Assembly (NCBI RefSeq): GCF_018619185.1
Contig: NZ_JAAXYC010000024.1
Span: forward strand, 1 to 47,013
Reading direction: 5' to 3'
DNA from: Streptomyces sp. McG3
GTDB lineage: Bacteria; Actinomycetota; Actinomycetes; Streptomycetales; Streptomycetaceae
Length of the DNA: 47,013 nt
The notes under the pieces: model-generated
What the model saw: the letters and a program-made list of their open reading frames with translations, nothing else
Database searches by the model: none
What the model was told of the DNA's origin: nothing
Translations under genes and position numbers: made by a program
In this document: piece by piece, positions 24,712-32,207 of the stretch
Position numbering within the stretch: the first letter of the stretch is position 1
Layout: every line of letters begins with the position of its first letter

Positions 24712-25344
24712 CTACGCGTCCGTCCGGATCACCACCACCAGCGTCCGGGGGCCGTGCACGCCCTCCACCCGTTCCAGCTCGATGTCGGAGGTGGCGGACG
24801 GGCCGCTGATCAGCGTCGTCGGCCGTTCGGGCACCAGGCGCGCCACCGCCTCGGGCACGCCCGCCTCGACGGTGGAGAGGTCGACGACGCAGAGGTGCAG
24901 ATCGGGGACGAGGGACAGCGCCCGGCGGCCCTGGCCGGGCGAACCGTCCAGGAAGATCGTGCCGGTCTCGGCGCAGCCGGCGGCCGACGCCGTCACCACC
25001 GCGTCCAGGGTGTCGAGCTGTGAGGGCGGGACATCGGCGTCGTCCTGCCGCACCTCGCCGTCGTACCGGGCGAGCCAGCGCGCGTCCAGCCCGGCCGGCA
25101 CGCCGATGCGGCGGACGTCGTGCTCCCGCAGGACGTCGCCGACGACCTCGGCGGTGTGGCCCGCGGTGCAGGGGTGCACCCGCGCCCTGTAGTCGAGGAG
25201 CCGGTCCGTGAACAGGGCGAGGCGTTCGTCGTCGGGCAAGACCCGTCCGGTGCGGTAGGCGCGCGGGACGACGACGGCGGGTGCCGGGGCCAGCGCCAGG
25301 GCGTCACGGATCCGGCCCAGCACGGTGTCGCGGGCACTGCTCAT
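24712..25344 (-). CDS. lutC: Lactate utilisation protein C (LUD domain)
   Basis: A 210-residue LUD-domain protein of the LutC type. Landmarks are IGVPAGLDARWLA, AVVTASAAGCAETGTIFLDG (the LUD signature for the ligand pocket) and TTLISGPSATSDIELERVEG, then VHGP near the C-terminus. LutC works with the iron-sulfur proteins LutA and LutB in oxidising L-lactate to pyruvate. Its ATG overlaps the lutB stop (ATGA), so translation is coupled. It is the last gene of the operon. Full length, soluble, cytoplasmic. Confidence 0.93.
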   Translation of the reverse strand: MSSARDTVLGRIRDALALAPAPAVVVPRAYRTGRVLPDDERLALFTDRLLDYRARVHPCTAGHTAEVVGDVLREHDVRRIGVPAGLDARWLARYDGEVRQDDADVPPSQLDTLDAVVTASAAGCAETGTIFLDGSPGQGRRALSLVPDLHLCVVDLSTVEAGVPEAVARLVPERPTTLISGPSATSDIELERVEGVHGPRTLVVVIRTDA

Positions 25345-26918
25345 GTCGCGTCCTCCTCGTCGTGCCCGCCGCCGGGGGCCGTGGTGCCGGGTCCGTCCGG
25401 GGCCGCGGCGTCGTGTTCGCCGGCCGCGGCCCGCAGGGCGGCCGCGCCCTCGTCGGAGGCGAACCAGGAGCGGAAGGTCTGCCGGGGCGGGGCCGGGGTG
25501 TCACGGCTGTCGCTCCAGCCGCTGAGCGGCGGGGGCAGCCGCGAGATCGTCCCGTCGCGCCCCGCGATGACGCGGCCGAGCCCGGACGCCTTCTGCGCGG
25601 CGGTGTACACGGCCGGTCGGCTCATCACGGCCGCGGCCGCCTTCATCACCAGCCTCTCCGGCGTGACACCGCTCTGTTCGGTGTGCTGATGGCGCAACTC
25701 CACCAGCAGCGCGGGGATGTCGATCTTGACCGGGCAGGCGTCGAAGCAGGCCCCGCAGAGGCTGGAGGCGTACGGCAGGGAACTGTTCGGGTCGTCCTTC
25801 GCCGCGTGCATTCCGGCCAGTTGCGGAGTGAGGACGGCGCCGATGGGGCCGGGGTAGGTCGAACCGTAGGCGTGGCCGCCGGTCCGCTCGTACACCGGGC
25901 AGACGTTGAGGCAGGCGGAACAGCGGATGCAGTTGAGGGCCGCGCGTCCGATGGCGTCGGCGAGGGCGGCGGTGCGGCCGTTGTCGAGGAGGACCAGGTG
26001 GAAGTCGCGCGGACCGTCGCCGGGCGTAGCCCCGGTCCACAGCGAGGTGTAGGGGTTCATCCGCTCCCCCGTCGAGGAGCGGGGCAGGAGCTGGAGGAAG
26101 ACCTCCAGGTCCTGGTAGCGGGGAATCACCTTCTCGATGCCCATCACGGTGATGAGCGTCTCGGGCAGGGTCAGGCACATGCGTCCGTTGCCCTCGGACT
26201 CGACGACGGCGAGCGTGCCGGTCTCGGCGACACCGAAGTTGGCGCCGGAGACGGCGACCTTCGTCGAGAGGAACTTCTCGCGGAGGTAGCGGCGGGCGGC
26301 GGCGGCGAGGTGGGCGGGGACGTTGTCCAGATCCGGGTCGACGCCGGGGATCCGGTCGAGGAAGATCTGGCGGATCTCGTCCCGGTTGCGGTGGATCGCG
26401 GGCACCAGGATGTGTGAGGGCTTGTCGTGGGCGAGCTGCACGATGAGCTCGGCGAGATCGGTCTCGTAGGGGGTGATGCCGACGGACTCCAGGTGCTCGT
26501 TGAGTCCGGTCTCCTGGGTCGCCATCGACTTGACCTTGATGACCTCGTCGCTGCCCGCGGCCTTCACGAGCCGGGCGACGATCTCGTTGGCCTCGGTCGC
26601 GTCGCGCGCCCAGTGCACGGTGCCGCCGCGCTCGGTGACCTTGCGCTCCAGTTGTTCGAGCAGTTCCGGCAGCCGGTTCATGGCGTCGGTCTTGATGGCG
26701 GAGCCCGCGTCCCGCAGGGCCTCCCAGTCGGGCAGTTCGCCGGTGACGCCGAGGCGTTTGGCCCGGATGGTGCCGGTGGCGCGGCCGAGGTTGCGGCGGA
26801 GCTGGTCGTTGCCCAGCTCGTCGTGGGCCGCGCGGGGGAAGGCCCGGTCGCCGCGGAGGTTTCCGGTGCCGTACGGGGAGCGGGGCGGCGGGGCCGGCAT
26901 GCCGAGGAACGTGCTCAT
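25341..26918 (-). CDS. lutB: Lactate utilisation iron-sulfur protein B
   Basis: A 525-residue LutB-type protein. It has an N-terminal LUD domain (KSMATQETGLNEHLESVGI, VSGANFGVAETGTLAVVE). A ferredoxin-like domain with two 4Fe-4S motifs follows: CIRCSACLNVCPVY (~residue 335) and CGACFDACPVKI (~385). A C-terminal DUF3390-like helical tail ends the protein. It forms the electron-transfer subunit of the LutABC lactate oxidase. The start is ATG at 26918, overlapping the lutA stop by 4 bp; the stop overlaps lutC likewise. The last ~30 residues are a Gly/Pro/Asp-rich extension. Confidence 0.94.
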   Translation of the reverse strand: MSTFLGMPAPPPRSPYGTGNLRGDRAFPRAAHDELGNDQLRRNLGRATGTIRAKRLGVTGELPDWEALRDAGSAIKTDAMNRLPELLEQLERKVTERGGTVHWARDATEANEIVARLVKAAGSDEVIKVKSMATQETGLNEHLESVGITPYETDLAELIVQLAHDKPSHILVPAIHRNRDEIRQIFLDRIPGVDPDLDNVPAHLAAAARRYLREKFLSTKVAVSGANFGVAETGTLAVVESEGNGRMCLTLPETLITVMGIEKVIPRYQDLEVFLQLLPRSSTGERMNPYTSLWTGATPGDGPRDFHLVLLDNGRTAALADAIGRAALNCIRCSACLNVCPVYERTGGHAYGSTYPGPIGAVLTPQLAGMHAAKDDPNSSLPYASSLCGACFDACPVKIDIPALLVELRHQHTEQSGVTPERLVMKAAAAVMSRPAVYTAAQKASGLGRVIAGRDGTISRLPPPLSGWSDSRDTPAPPRQTFRSWFASDEGAAALRAAAGEHDAAAPDGPGTTAPGGGHDEEDAT

Positions 26919-27682
26919 GCGGTGGCCTCCGTCAGGACGTCGGGCGTGGTGCGGGTCGCGGCGAGGATCCGGGCGAGGTGCAGGGTGCGGGTCCCGGACC
27001 GGATCCGGGAGAGCCCGCCGCCGATGTGCATCAGGCAGGAGGAGTCCCCGGCGGTGCACACCTCCGCCCCGGTGGCGGTGATGCTGTCCGTCTTGTCGTG
27101 GAGCATCGCGGTGGACGTCTCGGCGTTCTTGAGCGCGAAGGTGCCGCCGAATCCGCAGCAGGAGTCGGCCCCCTCCAGCTCGACGAGGTCGATCCCCTCG
27201 ACCGCGCGCAGGAGCCGGAGCGGTTTGTCGCCGACCCGGAGCATCCGCAGCGAGTGGCAGGTGGGGTGGTACGTCACCCGGTGCGGGAAGTACGCGCCGA
27301 CCCGGGTGACGCCGAGGACGTCCACGAGGAGTTCGGAGAGCTCGTACGTCTTCGCGGCGACGGCGTCCACTCCGGCGCGGAGCGCGGCGTCCCCGTAGCG
27401 GTCGGCGACGATCCGGTGCTGATGTCGCACGGAACCGGCGCACGAGCCCGACGGCATCACGACCGCCTCGATCGAGGCGTCGCCGAACCCGTCCGCGAAG
27501 TTGCGTACCAGGGGCACGGGTTCGCGCTGGTAGCCGGTGTTGATGTGCATCTGCCCGCAGCAGGTCTGGCCCGGCGGGAACACCACTTCGTGGCCCAGGC
27601 GCGCGAGCAGGATCGCGGTGGCCTTCACCGCGTCGGGGAAGAGCGTGTCTCCCAGACAGGTGGCGAAGAGTCCGATGCGCAT
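26915..27682 (-). CDS. lutA: Lactate utilisation Fe-S oxidoreductase A
   Basis: A 255-residue protein with two CCG (cysteine-rich) domains of the heterodisulfide reductase/glycolate oxidase type. The first has TCLGDTLFP, QTCCGQMHINTGY and MPSGSCAG; the second has YHPTCHSLRMLR and ADSCCGFGGTFALKN, then SSCLMHI. These Cys sets bind non-canonical 4Fe-4S clusters. It is the first gene of the lutABC operon. The start is ATG at 27682 with GGAGG-type purines just upstream. A FadR-type palindrome lies 65-79 bp upstream, so repression relieved by lactate is expected from homologous systems. Confidence 0.93.
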   Translation of the reverse strand: MRIGLFATCLGDTLFPDAVKATAILLARLGHEVVFPPGQTCCGQMHINTGYQREPVPLVRNFADGFGDASIEAVVMPSGSCAGSVRHQHRIVADRYGDAALRAGVDAVAAKTYELSELLVDVLGVTRVGAYFPHRVTYHPTCHSLRMLRVGDKPLRLLRAVEGIDLVELEGADSCCGFGGTFALKNAETSTAMLHDKTDSITATGAEVCTAGDSSCLMHIGGGLSRIRSGTRTLHLARILAATRTTPDVLTEATA

Positions 27683-27746
27683 GGAGCCTCCCCGGTCGGG
27701 TTCTCCGCGGCGGTCGAGTGGCCGTCGCGTTTCACTATGAGGTTTC

Positions 27747-27761
27747 TATGGTCGGACCATA
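27747..27761. promoter_or_regulatory. FadR-type operator upstream of lutA
   Basis: TATGGTCGGACCATA is a perfect 15-bp palindrome and contains TGGTnnnACCA, the consensus of FadR-subfamily GntR regulators. It sits between lutA and the GntR-family gene, so repression of lutABC by that regulator is the natural reading. Confidence 0.75.
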
Positions 27762-27900
27762 CTAGGCGCAGGCCGTTGAAGACAGGCCGTCGAAGGGAAC
27801 GTCCGCACTGCGCGTCGTGCGGCACACCGTCCCGGACGGCGTTTCGTGCGGCACGCGATCCCGGAGGGCGTATGCGGGAGCAGAGGGCCCGCTCGGGTTC
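27762..27900. other. Spacer between lut operator and regulator gene
   Basis: It contains two GTGCGGCAC repeats (about 27817 and 27850) and a GTCCCGGACGG symmetry. No open frame is supported. It may hold the 3' end or terminator region of the regulator gene. Confidence 0.35.
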
Positions 27901-28632
27901 CTACGGTGCGATGGGGCCTTCCACCAGCGTCCCGTGCAGGCCCCGGATATGCCGCTCCACCAGGTCCGCGGCTTCTCCGCCCCGCCCTTCCCCCACCAGC
28001 GCGAGGAGGGCACCGTGCTCGGCGTTGAGGGCGCGAGCGGTGGCCGGCCAGTCCTCGGCGGCTTCCAGCGCGCGCAGGATCAGCGGCCGTACGGACTCGC
28101 GTACGGCGGAGGTGAGCGTCGACGTCAGGGCGTTGCCGGAGCTGCGGGCGATGAGCACATGGAAGCGGGTGTCCAGATCATTGAAGCCGCTCACCCCGAT
28201 GCCCGGCTCGGCCATGCCCGCCACCAGCTCCTCCGCCTCGTCGAGGTCCTCGGGCGGTGCGTGGCGGGCGGCGGCCTCGAAACTGGAGCGCTCCAGGACC
28301 ACACGGGCCTCCAGAACGTCCTGGAGGCTGTAACTGCCGAGGGCGAAGTGAAGTCGGAGCAGCCGGCCCAGCGCGTCGTCCGGGTTGCGCACGATGCGGG
28401 CCCCGGCGTCGGGTCCCCGGCCTGGCTGGGCCACCAGGACGCCGATGGTCTCCAGCACCCGGAGCGCCTCGCGCAGGGCGGAGCGGCTGACGCCGAGCAC
28501 CGGAGCCAGTTCCCGTTCGGGCGGCAGCCGGTCACCGGCGCGGAGCTCTCCGGCGAAGACCCGCTCCTCGATGCTGCGGAGCACGAGTTCATGGGTGCGG
28601 GACTGCCGCACGGGCTGCCATTCGACGGGCAT
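27901..28632 (-). CDS. FadR/GntR-family regulator of lactate utilisation
   Basis: A 243-residue GntR regulator. The N-terminal winged helix has LRAGDRLPPERELAPVLGVS then RSALREALRVLE (residues ~30-62). The C-terminal FCD domain (~85-235) shows the usual acidic/His metal-ligand pattern: ALGSYSLQDVLEARVVLE, FNDLDTRFHVLIAR and VERHIRGLHG. Its place upstream of lutABC on the same strand, and the TGGTC-GACCA sites at 27747 and 28690, indicate a LutR/LldR-type lactate-responsive repressor that also controls itself. The start is ATG at 28632. Confidence 0.87.
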   Translation of the reverse strand: MPVEWQPVRQSRTHELVLRSIEERVFAGELRAGDRLPPERELAPVLGVSRSALREALRVLETIGVLVAQPGRGPDAGARIVRNPDDALGRLLRLHFALGSYSLQDVLEARVVLERSSFEAAARHAPPEDLDEAEELVAGMAEPGIGVSGFNDLDTRFHVLIARSSGNALTSTLTSAVRESVRPLILRALEAAEDWPATARALNAEHGALLALVGEGRGGEAADLVERHIRGLHGTLVEGPIAP

Positions 28633-28689
28633 CCGTCACTCCCTGCCTCGGCCGGATCCGGACATGCAGCCTATGTCACACCGAACGTG

Positions 28690-28736
28690 TGGTCGGACCT
28701 CAACGAGTGGTCGGACCTGAACGAGTGGTCGGACCT
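28690..28736. promoter_or_regulatory. Three 18-bp tandem operator-like repeats
   Basis: TGGTCGGACCT occurs at 28690, 28708 and 28726, an exact 18-bp period (unit GTGGTCGGACCTNAACGA). Degraded copies follow near 28744 and 28764. Each differs by one base from the lutA palindrome core TGGTCGGACCA. They lie 58-104 bp upstream of the GntR gene, so cooperative autoregulation is likely. Confidence 0.65.
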
Positions 28737-28904
28737 CAGCGCGTCGACCGGACCTCGGGGCGTGTGGTCCGTCCTCACGGAGCTCGCTCCTCCCTCCCGT
28801 ACGGGCGAAGGCCCCGCCCGGAGGTCCGGACGAGGCCTCGACGCCGGCCGGAAGGAGGCCGGTGGGGCAGTGCGTGCAGGCACCGCCGGGAGGAGGGACG
28901 CGGG

Positions 28905-29192
28905 TCAGCGGGCGCTCGGGATGTCCCGCCCGTGCAGGCGTCCGCACTGCGGGTCGAAGAGCTGGGCCGCCGCTCCGGACACGACCAGGCCGGCGGCGAT
29001 CAGGAGACCGTGGCCCACGGCGATACCGGTGCCCAGTGCGGCGAGCCCGACGGCCAGCCACACCCAGGCGTTGCGGCGGCGGTACTCGCGCGGGGTGCGC
29101 GGGGTCCCGCCGGACATCGCCTCGGCGAACCCGGGATCGTCGTGACGCAGCTGCTCCTCCAGGTCACGCAGCCGCTCGTCGTACGTGGGCAT
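28905..29192 (-). CDS. DUF3040 membrane protein
   Basis: A 95-residue protein with the DUF3040 signature: an N-terminal helix YDERLRDLEEQLRHDDPGFA, then a basic segment (REYRRRNAWVW) and two hydrophobic helices (~45-58 and ~60-78). Common small membrane protein of actinobacteria with no known function. The start is ATG at 29192. It ends in a short polar tail. Nothing links it to the neighbours. Confidence 0.85.
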   Translation of the reverse strand: MPTYDERLRDLEEQLRHDDPGFAEAMSGGTPRTPREYRRRNAWVWLAVGLAALGTGIAVGHGLLIAAGLVVSGAAAQLFDPQCGRLHGRDIPSAR

Positions 29193-29493
29193 GGTGTCTC
29201 CCTCCCGGTACGGAAACCCTCTCGGCTCCTGATGCCCCGGCCCCCGCGGTGCGGCACGGGGCAGGGCCCCCGGGGCCCTGGCCTCATGGTCGTCGGAGGA
29301 GGCCTCCGGGGACCATCGGGGACAGCACCCATATCCGGGGGTGCGCACCATGCAGACCGGGCGCGCGCGGGGTGCCGGAGCGGCGGGTCCGGGCGGCGAC
29401 GGCCGTCCACCCGCGCAGCGACGATAGTGGAGGCTGTCAGCGCGGCCGTCCGTGCGCCCGTTACGACCCGACCTCCGAAGGAGCCGTTCGACC
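29193..29493. other. Intergenic region before two-component operon
   Basis: About 300 bp between divergent genes. It must hold the promoters for DUF3040 and the kinase. A GACGATAGT stretch near 29421 could be a -10 region. No other structure stands out. Confidence 0.4.
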
Positions 29494-30447
29494 TTGTCCC
29501 TGTTCTGGCGGATCTTCCTGCTCAACGCGGCCGTGCTGGTGGCGGCCGGCGCCCTGCTGCTGCTCGGGCCGATCACCATCTCCACCCCGGTCCTGCTGAC
29601 CGAGGCCATGATCCTGACCGGCGGCATCGCCTTCATGCTGGCGGCCAACGCGGCCCTGCTCCGGCTCGGCCTCTTCCCGCTCCAGCGCGTCACCCGCGCG
29701 ATGACGACCACCGATCTGCTGCGTCCGAGCCCACGCCCCGAGGTCGCGGGGCACGGTGAGATCGCCGCGCTGATCGAGACGTTCAACACGATGCTGGACC
29801 GGCTGGAGGCCGAGCGGGCCACCAGCAGCGCCCGCGCGCTCTCCGCGCAGGAGGCCGAGCGCCGCCGTGTGGCGCAGGAGCTGCACGACGAGGTCGGGCA
29901 GACGCTGACCGCGGTTCTGCTGGAGCTGAAGCGGGTCGCCGACCACGCCCCGGAGCCGTTGCGCGGGGAGTTGCGCCAGGTCCAGGAGATCACCCGGGGG
30001 TCGCTCGACGAGATCCGCCGGATCGCGCGCCGGCTGCGGCCCGGGGTGCTGGAGGAGCTGGGCCTGGTGAGCGCGCTGACGGCGCTGATCACCGAGACCC
30101 CGAAGCCGGACGGGCTGACGATCCGCCGCCGGATGGGAAAGGACCTGCCCGAGTTGGGCACCGAGGCCGAGCTGGTCGTCTACCGGATCGCGCAGGAAGC
30201 CCTCACCAACACCGTCCGGCACGCCCGCGCCACCCGGCTCGAACTGTCGCTGTGGCGCAGCCCCGGCGGAGTGGAACTGCGCGTCCGCGACGACGGCCGC
30301 GGCCTCGGGGGCGCCCCGGAGGGGGCGGGCCTGCGCGGTATGCGCGAACGCGCCCTGCTGATCGGCGCCGAGGTCTTCCTCGGTCCCGGCCCGCAGGGTG
30401 GCACCGAAGTACGTCTCGATGTGCCCGTCCCGAACGGAAGCAAGTGA
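29494..30447 (+). CDS. NarL-family sensor histidine kinase
   Basis: A 317-residue membrane kinase. Two hydrophobic helices (~2-26 and ~33-58) have almost no external loop, so any signal is probably sensed in or at the membrane. A HAMP-like segment follows (FPLQRVTRAMTTTDLL then EIAALIETFNTML). The HisKA_3 dimerisation helix contains the phospho-acceptor His in VAQELHDEVGQTLTAVLLE (residue ~132). The HATPase domain has AQEALTNTVRHARA (N-box) and RDDGRGLGG (G1). TTG at 29494 is chosen since GAAGGAG lies 10 nt upstream; an in-frame GTG at 29452 is the alternative. The response regulator follows after 2 nt. Confidence 0.9.
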   Translation: MSLFWRIFLLNAAVLVAAGALLLLGPITISTPVLLTEAMILTGGIAFMLAANAALLRLGLFPLQRVTRAMTTTDLLRPSPRPEVAGHGEIAALIETFNTMLDRLEAERATSSARALSAQEAERRRVAQELHDEVGQTLTAVLLELKRVADHAPEPLRGELRQVQEITRGSLDEIRRIARRLRPGVLEELGLVSALTALITETPKPDGLTIRRRMGKDLPELGTEAELVVYRIAQEALTNTVRHARATRLELSLWRSPGGVELRVRDDGRGLGGAPEGAGLRGMRERALLIGAEVFLGPGPQGGTEVRLDVPVPNGSK

Positions 30448-30449
30448 CC

Positions 30450-31142
30450 ATGCCCACCTCACCGTCCATCGCCACGCCTTCCAGGGGCGCGACCGCTCCG
30501 ACCCGCATCCTGCTGGCGGACGACCACGCCCTCGTGCGACGCGGCGTCCGGCTGATCCTCGACGGCGAACCGGACCTGACGGTCGTCGCCGAGGCGGGCG
30601 ACGGCGCCGAGGCCATCGAGATGGCCCGCGCCGAACAGCCCGACCTGGTCATTCTGGATATCGCGATGCCCCGTCTGACCGGCCTCCAGGCGGCGCGCGA
30701 GCTGTCCCGGGTGATGCCCGGTCTGCGGATCCTGATGCTCACGATGTACGACAACGAGCAGTACTTCTTCGAGGCGTTGAAGGCGGGGGCGGCCGGGTAC
30801 GTCCTCAAGTCGGTCGCGGACCGGGACCTGGTGGAGGCCTGCCGGGCGGCGATGCGCGACGAGCCGTTCCTCTACCCGGGCGCGGTGACCGCGCTCATCC
30901 GGAACTTCCTCGACCGGGCCAGGGACGGCGAGGACCTGCCCGCGCGGACCATTACGGAGCGCGAGGAGGAGATCCTCAAGCTGGTCGCCGAGGGCCACTC
31001 CTCCAGGGAGATCGCCGAGCTGCTCGTCATCAGCGTCAAGACCGTGGAACGGCACCGCGCCAACCTGCTCCAGAAGCTCGGTCTGCGCGACCGCCTGGAG
31101 CTCACCCGCTACGCGATCCGCGCCGGGCTGATCGAGCCCTGA
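30450..31142 (+). CDS. NarL/LuxR-family response regulator
   Basis: A 230-residue regulator. The receiver domain has ILLADDHALVRRGVRLIL (acidic pocket), VILDIAMPRLTG with the phospho-acceptor Asp (~residue 70), and GAAGYVLKSV with the conserved Lys. The C-terminal LuxR helix-turn-helix reads LTEREEEILKL-like: TITEREEEILKLVAEGHSSR, then EIAELLVISVKTVERHRANL. The ATG at 30450 is 2 nt after the kinase stop, so both are co-expressed as a cognate pair. Targets are unknown. Confidence 0.93.
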   Translation: MPTSPSIATPSRGATAPTRILLADDHALVRRGVRLILDGEPDLTVVAEAGDGAEAIEMARAEQPDLVILDIAMPRLTGLQAARELSRVMPGLRILMLTMYDNEQYFFEALKAGAAGYVLKSVADRDLVEACRAAMRDEPFLYPGAVTALIRNFLDRARDGEDLPARTITEREEEILKLVAEGHSSREIAELLVISVKTVERHRANLLQKLGLRDRLELTRYAIRAGLIEP

Positions 31143-31205
31143 CCCACGGGATCAAGGGTCCGGGCAGTTCATGTGATTCTCACCCGGTCCGCATAGGGTG
31201 CCCCC

Positions 31206-32120
31206 GTGACCCAGATGACCCCGCCCGGCTGGCATCCAGACCCCGGGCACTCAGGCAATGGCCCCGCTCAGGAACGCTGGTGGGACGGAGCGCAGTGGAC
31301 CGGCCATGTCCGCGCGTCGCCCGGCGCGGCGCGCCGTCGCGGGATCCGCATCGGTGTCGGTGTGACGGTGGGCGCGGTGGTGCTCGCCGCCATCGGGGGC
31401 GGTGTGTATCTGCTCGGCGAGGACGGCGGCGGCCGGCCGGACACGGCGGCCTCCTCGCCGTCCGCCGTCCCCGATCCGCCGGGCGCACCGGACGGCGGCG
31501 AGAAGGACGGTCAGGAGGGCGACGGGGGGAACGGCGGGGAGAACGGAGAAGGCCAGGGACCCGGTGACCGGCTCCCGCCGACCGAGCCGGGCTTCGCCAC
31601 GGACCTGGCCGCGGGGATCAGCCTTCCGGTGCCCAAGGGCTGGAAGGGAACCTCCGGGGCGGTCGGCGCCGGTCTGACGACGGGTGAGCACGCGTGCCCC
31701 GGCGACACCGCCGAGACCTGCGTGCGCGGCGGGGTGTTCTCCGCCCCGGCGGCCGCCATGAAGCTCACCGCGGGGACGCCCGAGGAGGCGGCGAAGAAGG
31801 ACATCGCCCCCAACGCCCAGGAGTCCTACGGCGGTAAGAGCTACGGGAAGATCTCCTCGCACGAGGAGCTGAGGTCCGAGGCCGTCACGGTGGCGGGCGG
31901 CAAAGGCTATGTCGTGCGCTGGAAGGTGGTGACGGAGAAGGGCGACGACGGCTACGTCGAGTCGCTGGTGTTCCCCTCCCCCGCCTCCAAGGACATGCTC
32001 GTCGTGGTCCGGTCCGGGTTCGACGTCAACAAGGACGCGCCGAAGCTGTCCGTCCTGGACGACATCACCCGCGGGATCAAGGCCGCGTCCGGTGCCGGAG
32101 GCGGCGGCGGAGCCGTCTGA
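31206..32120 (+). CDS. DUF2510 membrane-anchored protein
   Basis: A 304-residue protein. The N-terminal DUF2510 motif is PPGWHPDPGHSG then RWWDGAQWTGHV. One transmembrane helix (~46-68) precedes a long Asp/Gly/Pro-rich linker. An extracytoplasmic domain (~residues 125-295) has two Cys in HACPGDTAETCVRGG and ISLPVPKGWKG. It resembles lipoprotein-like stress domains, but no function is known. The GTG at 31206 has TAGGGT 6 nt upstream and no ribosome site, so the mRNA is probably leaderless. It ends in a strong terminator. Confidence 0.8.
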   Translation: MTQMTPPGWHPDPGHSGNGPAQERWWDGAQWTGHVRASPGAARRRGIRIGVGVTVGAVVLAAIGGGVYLLGEDGGGRPDTAASSPSAVPDPPGAPDGGEKDGQEGDGGNGGENGEGQGPGDRLPPTEPGFATDLAAGISLPVPKGWKGTSGAVGAGLTTGEHACPGDTAETCVRGGVFSAPAAAMKLTAGTPEEAAKKDIAPNAQESYGGKSYGKISSHEELRSEAVTVAGGKGYVVRWKVVTEKGDDGYVESLVFPSPASKDMLVVVRSGFDVNKDAPKLSVLDDITRGIKAASGAGGGGGAV

Positions 32121-32145
32121 ACGGCCCCGCCCGGCGTCGCGTGAG

Positions 32146-32183
32146 CGGTGGGGCCCGGACCGGAGACGGTCCGGGCCCCACCG
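32146..32183. terminator. 16-bp hairpin between convergent genes
   Basis: A perfect inverted repeat (CGGTGGGGCCCGGACC / GGTCCGGGCCCCACCG) with a 6-nt loop, between the DUF2510 and phospholipase C genes that converge here. Confidence 0.8.
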
Positions 32184-32207
32184 TTCGCTGTCGGGTAATC
32201 CGTCGCG

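Noticed and set aside
28683..28740. Repeating peptide WSDLNE in a plus-strand frame
   Set aside because: The 18-bp period is a multiple of three, so it translates as a repeat, but no start site or gene supports coding; operator array is the better reading.
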